From positions 1 through 35,764 of the forward strand of contig JAPLNB010000370.1 in the NCBI GenBank assembly GCA_026693085.1: DNA of 35,764 nt. Direction: 5' to 3'. Positions 26,155-32,662 of this stretch are shown here, one piece after another (position 1 is the stretch's first letter; each line of letters starts with the position of its first letter). The position numbers and the translations under genes were made by a program. The notes under the pieces are model-generated. The model was not told the DNA's origin and made no database searches. It saw only the letters and a program-made list of their open reading frames with translations. This DNA comes from Planctomycetota bacterium (GTDB lineage: Bacteria; Planctomycetota; Phycisphaerae; Tepidisphaerales; Tepidisphaeraceae).

Positions 26155-26185
26155 TGTCACAAGTCGGGGCGGGAGGGTGTTTATC
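26155..26185 (+). promoter_or_regulatory. Candidate ECF-type promoter TGTCAC-N16-GTGTTTATC
   Basis: TGTCAC at 26155-26160, 16 bases, then GTGTTTATC at 26177-26185. It lies 72 bp upstream of the relic start at 26257, a distance similar to that of the 13096 site from its gene. It points away from the divergent 25993-26023 element, 132 bp to the left. Confidence 0.55.
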
Positions 26186-26256
26186 TTCGGTGCAAACAGA
26201 CGCGGCGAGTGAGAGGGAGCAGTGGAGCGGGGTGATATAGAGCGACAGGGCATCGC

Positions 26257-26439
26257 ATGGATGATGCCGATCTATTGCGGCTCTACGTGCACAAGCCTGC
26301 CGGATCTCAGATTGCGACGGGCACGGTTCGCATACAACTGGTGGATGATGAACAGCGGGAAGCGAAAGATCGAGCGCAAATCCAAGCTGAGTTCAGTGCA
26401 GCGTGTGTTGCATATTTGCGGAGACTGAATCCTGAGTAA
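26257..26439 (+). pseudogene. Chimeric relic: sigma-factor-like N-terminus joined to the coiled-coil protein's C-terminus
   Basis: 60 codons. The start MDDADLLRLYVHK matches ECF sigma N-termini of this type (MSDQELLQEYIAR in the gene at 7896). The end, EQREAKDRAQIQAEFSAACV followed by AYLRRLNPE, matches the tail of the coiled-coil protein at 11733 almost residue for residue. The middle (AGSQIATGTVRIQLVDD) is not assigned. Position 72 bp after a TGTCAC-type element fits the idea that this is where a sigma-factor paralogue once began. A functional short protein is unlikely. The sigma match is short (about 13 residues) and so tentative; the coiled-coil match is firm. Confidence 0.6.
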
Positions 26440-26626
26440 GGGACGTACCGTATCGAATGGATCTGGAACCATCAGGGCACTCCAGCGTCAGAGAGGCCCG
26501 TGTAGCTGCGGCCTGGCTGACGCCGTTCGCTGACGCCAGAAATCCCGTCGTTCTTTCGTGCCGGATCGAACCGTTTGGCGTCTATTCTTTCAGTCGGCCA
26601 TTGCGCGGTGGTGCTGGCCGCCGCCA
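26350..26626. repeat. Long inverted repeat, arm paired with 11546-11822
   Basis: Reverse-complement copy of the coiled-coil gene's end and the following intergenic sequence, in register without a gap over at least the 26437-26591 part that I checked position by position. Coordinates are approximate at the outer ends. Confidence 0.85.
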
Positions 26627-27751
26627 GACCTGACCAGGGGCTGGAGCGATCTGGTGGTACGCAGCCCGCAGGGCTTTGCCCATTACACTCCCGCCGACCA
26701 GCCTGCCGACAGCCATTTGCCCGTCCAGCCGTGGGCTCGGATCGAGGGCACGCTGCGCGCAGGCACAGTGCCGCTGCCAGGCCTGACGGTGGGGCTGGGC
26801 TGTTCAGCATTGGCCAGGAATCGCTCGAGGGCCGGGTCCACGCGGACCTCCCGAAGACGATTGAGATCGGCCGGACCAACACCTACTCCCAACATCCGCA
26901 GGACAGCCGCCGCATGCAACTGTACAAGGTTTACGCCAGCGACGGCTCATCGGCGGGGTTCAACGACGCTCCGGGGCACGGCATTGACCCGGCTAGCTGT
27001 GGCTGGGCGCATATTGCCACTGTGGCCATCCACCTGGCCGAAGGAACTCGACCCGTACCGAAAGCAGGCCAAGACCATCGGGGTGGCGCACGGAATCCAG
27101 GAGACCGTCTACGAGATCCGGTTCAACAGCCGGGACGAATTCGAGAAGGCATGGCCGCACATTCTGAAGTTGAAAAGCCCCGGCGCGCCGCTGATCCTTG
27201 AGAGAAGCCCGGCGACCTACAACAGGAGCGGGACCAAGTCGGAGGCGGGCGTACTCATCCTGTGCCCGTCGGGTGGGACTGTGCGCTTCCCTGACGGGCG
27301 GGAGTTGAAAGCTGACACACCGTGGCCTAAGTCGGCGACCCTGCCGGGCGGCGAGTTGCCGGAATACGTCGTCGCGCAGGATGGCAAATGGGTTCCCTTC
27401 GACGGGAAGGAACGGAGCCACATCCAGCATCGGGCTCGCATCGACGTCGTGCTGATCACGGATGGTCAGATCGTGGATCTGAACAGCACCCCGCTGCCGG
27501 AGAATATCCCCATCATCGATAGGCGGTTCCCCAAGGCCGAGCAGGCATGGGGCAAGGCGGTGGAGGGAATCCAGGTTCGACTTACGCCGGACAAGCGTCT
27601 CTGGAATGAAGGGGAAGATCCGAGTTTCAAAATCATCGCGAAGCCTAAAGACAACGTGGCCAACGAAAGCGGCGCTCCTAACCAGAGCGTCGAGGATGTT
27701 GCCGTTAAGCCGCGGCAAATCCTCACCCCCGATGTCAGCCCGCGCGAGTGA
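26558..27751 (+). pseudogene. Mosaic reading frame: CRL remnant, frameshifted discoidin remnant, truncated copy of the 8970-10058 gene
   Basis: 397 open codons without a signal peptide or ribosome site. Codons from about 26637 resemble the CRL part of the sigma fusion (RSPQGFAHYTPAD, LPVQPWARIEGTLRAGTVPL; compare LQPWGRAEGVLRSGTMPL). Then another frame, about 26810-27020, carries the discoidin-like part (ESLEGRVHADLPKTIEIGRT, RRMQLYKVYASDG, GIDPASCGWAHIATV; compare GPQVYRVYGSDG and GIDPANCGWKLIAAV). At 27024 the frame returns and becomes a copy of residues 33-233 of the secreted protein at 8970-10058, after which about 116 codons (its Ig-like domain) are missing in frame and the text resumes at KIIAKPKDNV. 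The last 30 residues are unmatched. It is a fusion of decayed fragments and probably not a working gene. Confidence 0.72.
27024..27628 (+). repeat. Long inverted repeat, arm paired with 9357-9961
   Basis: Equal in length (605 bases) to its partner on the other strand. It begins at a shared GGCCATCCACC and ends at GAAGATCC(G/A)A(G/A)TTTC, just before the missing Ig-domain segment. Confidence 0.85.
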
Positions 27752-27781
27752 CAGAGAGGAACCAAGCTTGAAGATGTACCA

Positions 27782-28090
27782 TCATTTGGGAATCCCGACC
27801 ACGACGCCGCGACCTGGCGAGGCCGGGTGGAGCGGGCCGAAGGGGTGGCCTTTGTCGAGCATGGCCGAGAGGTCGTCTTCGCCGAGGTTGGGTGTCGCGT
27901 AGTCGTCGGAGCCGGGCCGATGGCCGAAGGGGGGCTTCCGGGGGCCTTGAGTTTCGAAGAGGGTCAGGCTCATCAGCTTCCTGCCCTGCCACTTCGCGGG
28001 ATCGGCCATCGACGAACAGACAATCGAAGCCGGAACGGGTTTGGCAGGGCTATAATCGGTGGCAGCGGACGTGGATGGTTCGGTTTCCAT
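27782..28090 (-). CDS. Hypothetical small protein
   Basis: Up to 102 residues from ATG 28090; a shorter start at ATG 27973 (63 residues) has a GGAAGCTG-like ribosome site. The C-terminal half is well-formed and low in Arg for this genome (SLTLFETQGPRKPPFGHRPG, NLGEDDLSAMLDKGHPFGPL), unlike the Arg-rich shadow frames on the other strand. There is no signal peptide, membrane helix or known motif. It is divergent from the oxidase gene at 28263 and converges on the relic ending at 27751. Support comes only from composition; I do not recognise a family. Confidence 0.35.
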   Translation of the reverse strand: METEPSTSAATDYSPAKPVPASIVCSSMADPAKWQGRKLMSLTLFETQGPRKPPFGHRPGSDDYATPNLGEDDLSAMLDKGHPFGPLHPASPGRGVVVGIPK

Positions 28091-28262
28091 AAGATGAAGA
28101 GATGCAGGGAAAAAGTTCGCGGATTCGACAGCCTTACGCTAATTGTATCTACGGTTGAAGTGGGCAGCAACTGGCGAAGGCGCATGGCGACGTTTCTTCT
28201 CGCCATGCGGGCTGCCCGCCGCAAGCCGCGCGGGATCCGACGGCGTGGAGATACGGACGAGC

Positions 28263-29483
28263 ATGACACAATCCCAAATGGCGGGGGACATCGGAAATGG
28301 GCATCTCGCTCACCACTTTTCGACCGTTGGCCAGCAGCGGCGGACTGGCAAACTGGGCATGTGGATCTTCCTCTCAACGGAGATCATGATGTTCAGCGGG
28401 CTGTTCTGCGCGTACGCGGTCTTCCGCGCAAACCACCCGGCCATATTCGAATGGGGGCATCAGTTCCTCGATGTCGGGTGGGGTTTGATCAACACGATGG
28501 TGCTGATTCTGAGCAACCTGACGATGGCGATGGCCGTCTATTGCGCCCAAACCAACCAGCGGCAGTTGCTGATGTTGTTTCTGACGCTGACGATCATCTG
28601 CGGCGTGGCATTCATGGGGGTAAAGACGATCGAGTACTCGCACAAGTACCAGGATGGCCTGCTCTGGGGGGCGCTGTTCAAGCCCGAGATTCCAGAAGAG
28701 CCGTCAGGGACCGGAGGTGCGCCAGGCCAACTTGCAGCAACGCCGGTGCCGGGCATACTGCCAGCGAATGCCGACAAGGGCAAGAAGCTGTATCTCGGCA
28801 CGTGCGTGGCGTGTCACGGGGCGCAAGGCGAGGGCGTGACGGCGGTGGGCGTGCCGCTGAGGGACAGCGATCTCGTGCGCGGGTCGAGCGTCGTGAAGCT
28901 GGCGGCGTTCCTGAAAGTCGGACGAATGCCCACCGACCCCGCCAGCAAGACCAAACGATTCATGCCCGCTCGCGGGGCGAACCCGACATTGATGGATCAG
29001 GATCTGGCGGACATCGCGGCGTACCTGATGCAGTTGGCTGGTGGAGGAACCAACGCCGCGACCGTTGCGACAACAGGGCCTGCGGCTGGCGGCGCAGCGG
29101 CGACGAAGCCGGCAGTCGCCAACGCCGAGGAGTGGGCGGCGATGATCCCGAAGTGGGTGGTGCCCGCGCCGCCAACGGGACCCGCGGGCCTGAGTCCGCG
29201 ATTTGCCAGTCCGCAGACGGCGGCGGTCGCGCGGCCAGGACATCTGTGGACCTATCCGCCGGAAGGAGCGCATCATTTCTTCGGATTTTACTTCCTGCTC
29301 ACCGGGCTTCACGGAATCCACTTGATTGTCGGGCTGGGGCTGTTGGCGTGGCTGTTGAACCGGGTGGCCAAGGGCCATTTCGGCCCGGCGTACTACACGC
29401 CCGTCGAGCTTGCTGGATTGTATTGGCACCTGGTCGATCTGGTCTGGATCTTTCTTTTCCCGCTGCTTTATCTGATCCACTAA
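28263..29483 (+). CDS. Cytochrome c oxidase subunit III with an inserted cytochrome c domain
   Basis: 406 residues from ATG 28263; the frame is open upstream but that part is not membrane-like. Five membrane helices match the short (five-helix) form of heme-copper oxidase subunit III: about 32-55 ([20 protein letters not shown]), 72-95, 101-122, 338-368 ([20 protein letters not shown], with the family's HGxHL) and 382-405 ([18 protein letters not shown]). Between helices 3 and 4 a complete class I cytochrome c domain is inserted at about 165-260, with CVACH (Cys181, Cys184, His185) and probable axial Met234 (FMPARG). Flexible Ala/Thr/Gly linkers flank it. The electron-carrying domain would lie on the outer face. 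No other oxidase subunit gene is in the window. moeA follows after 42 bp. Confidence 0.9.
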   Translation: MTQSQMAGDIGNGHLAHHFSTVGQQRRTGKLGMWIFLSTEIMMFSGLFCAYAVFRANHPAIFEWGHQFLDVGWGLINTMVLILSNLTMAMAVYCAQTNQRQLLMLFLTLTIICGVAFMGVKTIEYSHKYQDGLLWGALFKPEIPEEPSGTGGAPGQLAATPVPGILPANADKGKKLYLGTCVACHGAQGEGVTAVGVPLRDSDLVRGSSVVKLAAFLKVGRMPTDPASKTKRFMPARGANPTLMDQDLADIAAYLMQLAGGGTNAATVATTGPAAGGAAATKPAVANAEEWAAMIPKWVVPAPPTGPAGLSPRFASPQTAAVARPGHLWTYPPEGAHHFFGFYFLLTGLHGIHLIVGLGLLAWLLNRVAKGHFGPAYYTPVELAGLYWHLVDLVWIFLFPLLYLIH

Positions 29484-29525
29484 CGGAGATTCACCGTAGC
29501 GGACATAGAGAAGATGTGATGCGAG

Positions 29526-30749
29526 ATGAGGCATATGAAATCTGATACAGCAACTTCAGTTGCGCCGCGATCGCCTGTGGCGACGCTGATGGCGATGGCG
29601 GCCAAGCTTCAGGCGGTGGGCACCGAGACGGTCGATCTGAGTCTGGCGGTGGGCCGGGTGCTGGCGCAGGATCTGCTGGCCGATCGTGACAATCCGGCCT
29701 GCGATGTGAGCGCGATGGATGGCTATGCGCTGCGCGTCGCGGACCTGGCCCGCGGTAGTGTTGCGGTGGCCGGCGAAGCGAGGACTGGGCAGACGCCCGA
29801 GGTATTGGCAGCAGATCAGGCGATGAAAATCGTCACCGGAGCCCCCGTTCCCAACGGCGCGGAGGCAGTCATCCGGCGGGAGGATGTCCAGGAATACCCA
29901 GACCATATTGGGGTCCGGGCCGGCGCGAGCCTGGCCGCAGGGGAGAATATCCGCACGCAGGGCCAGAATATCCGGGCGGGTGAACGGGTTGTGGAAGCGG
30001 GCCGGGTACTGACGCCAGCCTTGGCCGGGGCGCTGGCGAGTTTCGGATTGTGGCGCCCGCGAGTCTATCGCGCCCTGAGGCTTGGGATCATTGTCACCGG
30101 CGATGAACTCTTGTCCCCGGACTCCAAGCCCAACGTGTGGCAGCTACGCGACAGCAATGGCCCGGCCCTCGAAGCCATGGTCGCAGGCTGTCCATGGCTC
30201 GACTGGCAGCAGACTTGGCACGTGGCGGACGACCTGGAGGAAACGCGCACCGCGCTGGCCGATGCGCTTCAGGAGTGCGACGTGGTGCTCATGACCGGCG
30301 GCGTATCGATGGGCGATCGCGATTATGCGCAGGTGGCGGTTGGCCAAGTGAAGGCAACGGTCGAGTTCCACGGCCTGCCGATACGGCCGGGCAAGCCCAT
30401 GCTGGGGGCGATCGGAACCAAGGGCCAGGCCATCCTGGGCTTGCCAGGCAATCCGGTCTCAGTACTGGTCACAGCGCGGCGATTGGGAGCGATTGTGCTC
30501 CGGACGCTGGCTGGCTTTGAGGTCGTTGATCCGCCCGTGCCGATGGTCGTCGTCGATCTGCCGGACGTCAGCAATCCGGAGTTGTGGCTCTACCGGCCGG
30601 TGAAGTTGAGCGGCGACGGCGCCGCCCAGATCCTGCCGACCAAGGGGTCAGGCGACCTCGTGTCGGCGGCGAGAGGCGATGGCTTTGTCGAAATCCCGCC
30701 CGGAACAGAGGGTGAGGCAAGCCGAACGTATTATGGGTGGCAATTGTGA
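29526..30749 (+). CDS. moeA: Molybdopterin molybdenumtransferase
   Basis: 407 residues, the normal length. MoeA inserts molybdate into adenylylated molybdopterin in the last common step of molybdenum cofactor synthesis, in the cytosol. It has the family motifs NPACDVSAMDGYALR near the N-terminus, KIVTGAPVPNGAEAVIRRED, the MogA-like domain motifs LGIIVTGDEL and MTGGVSMGDRDYA, and LGLPGNPVSVLV, followed by a C-terminal beta domain ending GEASRTYYGWQL. ATG 29526 is used; ATG 29535 is equally possible. It overlaps the start of the broken mobA-like gene, so the pair was an operon. It starts 42 bp after the oxidase subunit III gene. All key motifs are present, so it is probably active. Confidence 0.93.
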   Translation: MRHMKSDTATSVAPRSPVATLMAMAAKLQAVGTETVDLSLAVGRVLAQDLLADRDNPACDVSAMDGYALRVADLARGSVAVAGEARTGQTPEVLAADQAMKIVTGAPVPNGAEAVIRREDVQEYPDHIGVRAGASLAAGENIRTQGQNIRAGERVVEAGRVLTPALAGALASFGLWRPRVYRALRLGIIVTGDELLSPDSKPNVWQLRDSNGPALEAMVAGCPWLDWQQTWHVADDLEETRTALADALQECDVVLMTGGVSMGDRDYAQVAVGQVKATVEFHGLPIRPGKPMLGAIGTKGQAILGLPGNPVSVLVTARRLGAIVLRTLAGFEVVDPPVPMVVVDLPDVSNPELWLYRPVKLSGDGAAQILPTKGSGDLVSAARGDGFVEIPPGTEGEASRTYYGWQL

Positions 30750-31125
30750 GAATCCGCTGTTGGGAATCATAACCGAGAAACTGCCTGTTTATTTTCTGGC
30801 AGGGGGGAGAAGCTCACGCTTCGGGTCGGATAAGGCCATGATCCAGTTTCGCGGCAGGCCGTTGATATCGCATATCGCCCAGACGCTCGGGGCCAAGGCC
30901 ACCGCGGTGACGGCTGTGGCGGACGTGGCGGACAAATACCAAGCCCTGGCCCTGCGGACAATCCCCGATTGTGTTGCGGGTGCTGGACCTATCGGCGGAG
31001 TGCTGACGGCCGTGGAAGACTGTGCGGATTAGCGGTGGTTGCTCGTGGCGTCGTGCGATCTGGTGGGGGTGGACTGCAACTGGGTTGATCTGCTGATGGC
31101 AGGGCGGAGGGAGGCGCCCGCGGTG
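30733..31125 (+). pseudogene. mobA: Broken molybdenum cofactor guanylyltransferase gene
   Basis: It starts inside the end of moeA (ATG 30733; the frame is open from 30679). It has the nucleotide-binding loop YFLAGGRSSRFGSDKAM, the FRGRPLISHI segment and GAGPIGGVLTAVED, all typical of MobA, which attaches GMP to molybdopterin. The frame ends at TAG 31030-31032, but the same frame continues directly with RWLLVASCDLVGVD, the metal-binding Asp block of the family. So a sense codon has become TAG; CAG, giving ADQRWLLV, would fit. After about 31110 the sequence no longer resembles MobA and the usual last 70-80 residues are missing. It therefore has both a nonsense change and a lost 3' end. 31126-31251 holds nothing I recognise. 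Confidence 0.82.
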
Positions 31126-31251
31126 CGGGCTGATTTGCGGCAGGGGCTTCCTCCGCCCGATCAACCTGCACCAGACAACCCGGTCTTTTTTGCCCACCGC
31201 GGATTTCCCAAGGCCATTGCAGGCCTGTGTATTGCGGACTACGCTTATGCC

Positions 31252-32652
31252 ATGCGAATCCAATTCTGCGGAGCGGACCGGACGGTCACGGGGTCGTGTC
31301 ATCTGATCGAGGTCAATGGCCTGCGGTTGCTGCTGGATATGGGCATGTACCAAGGCCCGCGAGAGGAGGCCAGGCGACTGAACTTCTGGCTGCCGAATGG
31401 CGTGAAGAAGGTGGATGCGATGATTCTGTCGCATGGCCACCTCGACCATTGCGGGAAGATCCCCGTATTGACCCGGGCCGGGTATGACGGGCCGATCTAT
31501 TGCACGCCGGCGACGGCGGCGGTGGCGAGGATCGTGCTGGAGGATGCGGCAGAGATTCAGGAAGAAGATGCCATCTACCTCAACCGCCGGGGCCGAGCGC
31601 CAGGCGAGGAACCGGTGCGCCCGCTGTATGTGAAAAGTGATATTCCGCGGGTGCTGAAGCAGATGAGGCGCGTGGGGTACGAGCAGCCAGTGGATCTGGG
31701 TCGCGGGGTTGCGTTCACCCTGTTCGATGCGGGGCACATTCTCGGCTCGGCATACGTCATGATTGACTGGAAACAGAACGGAACCGGCCACACACGCACG
31801 CTCTTGTTCACCGCCGATGTAGGGCGATACAACGCCCCGATCATACGCGACCCGCGGACCCTGCCGCGGAAGGCGGACTATGTGATCACCGAGAGCACCT
31901 ATGGCGGCAGATCGCATACGCCGATGAGCGAGGTTGGGCCGGCGCTGTTGGAGTCGGTCCGGTATTGTATTGAGCGGCGCAGCCGGCTGCTGGTGCCGGC
32001 GTTTGCGGTGGGCCGCACGCAGACGATTCTGTGGTATATGCAGCGGTTCATTCAGGAAGGGTTGATCAAGCCGATCCCGATCTACGTGGACAGCCCGATG
32101 GGCGTGGAGGTTTCGCGGGTTCATTCAGAATTCCGCGACTACTACGACGATGAAACGCGCGATGCGATTGGGAAGAATGATCTGTTCGGAATGTCGCGGG
32201 TGACGTTCGCCAGCAGTACGGACGAGAGCAAGAGGATCAACAGCGATCATGGGCCGTGCGTGATTATCGCGTCGAGTCCGACCTGTGAATTTGGCCGTAT
32301 TCTGCACCATCTGAAAGTGAGCATCGAGAGGCCGAACGATTTGATGGTGATGGTCGGCTGGACGCCGCCGCACACGCTGGGGCGAAGATTGCAGGACGGC
32401 CAGAAGCGGGTGCGGATCTATGACCGGTGGTACGACGTGAAGTGCCAGGTGCAGACCATCCATGGCCTCAGCGCGCATGCGGATGGGGCGGAGTTGGTCA
32501 AGTTTCTGACGCCGACGATTACGCCAGACGCCAGCTTCTATGTCGTGCATGGAGAGCTGGCCGAGGCGAATGCGCTGGCGTCGCGACTCAGAGACGCCGG
32601 CGCCGTGCGGGTGGACGTGCCGGTGATGGACACAGAAATTCTTAGGGAGTAG
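31252..32652 (+). CDS. MBL-fold / beta-CASP RNA-processing exonuclease-like protein
   Basis: 467 residues from ATG 31252, where similarity begins; no clear ribosome site. The metallo-beta-lactamase metal motifs are complete: SHGHLDHCG (His61, His63, Asp65, His66), AGHILGSA and TADVGRY. The beta-CASP motifs are also present: TESTYGGR (motif A), PAFAVGRTQ, HGLSAHAD (motif B His) and VVHGE (motif C His). This is the arrangement of CPSF73/Ysh1-type and bacterial RNA endo/exonucleases that use two zinc ions. The usual SSGMxxGGRxLHHL loop reads SSPTCEFGRILHHL, with the Gly-Met replaced. The protein is cytosolic. It is probably transcribed with the next gene, whose ribosome site overlaps its stop. 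Substrate specificity (mRNA, rRNA or other) cannot be read. Confidence 0.9.
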   Translation: MRIQFCGADRTVTGSCHLIEVNGLRLLLDMGMYQGPREEARRLNFWLPNGVKKVDAMILSHGHLDHCGKIPVLTRAGYDGPIYCTPATAAVARIVLEDAAEIQEEDAIYLNRRGRAPGEEPVRPLYVKSDIPRVLKQMRRVGYEQPVDLGRGVAFTLFDAGHILGSAYVMIDWKQNGTGHTRTLLFTADVGRYNAPIIRDPRTLPRKADYVITESTYGGRSHTPMSEVGPALLESVRYCIERRSRLLVPAFAVGRTQTILWYMQRFIQEGLIKPIPIYVDSPMGVEVSRVHSEFRDYYDDETRDAIGKNDLFGMSRVTFASSTDESKRINSDHGPCVIIASSPTCEFGRILHHLKVSIERPNDLMVMVGWTPPHTLGRRLQDGQKRVRIYDRWYDVKCQVQTIHGLSAHADGAELVKFLTPTITPDASFYVVHGELAEANALASRLRDAGAVRVDVPVMDTEILRE

Positions 32653-32662
32653 GAGAGTCGGT

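Noticed and set aside
26050..26253. Short minus-strand frame in the gap between the two divergent elements
   Set aside because: Overlaps the promoter-like element, has no start signal and unremarkable composition.
27827..29545. 572-codon plus-strand frame overlapping the oxidase subunit III gene
   Set aside because: Arg/Gly-rich composition and no family motif; the overlapping frame has clear membrane helices and a heme c site.
14512..31032. Reassignment of TAG or TGA to an amino acid
   Set aside because: TAG ends the beta-CASP gene at 32652 and TGA ends several normal genes, with family-typical lengths; nonsense changes or errors are simpler.
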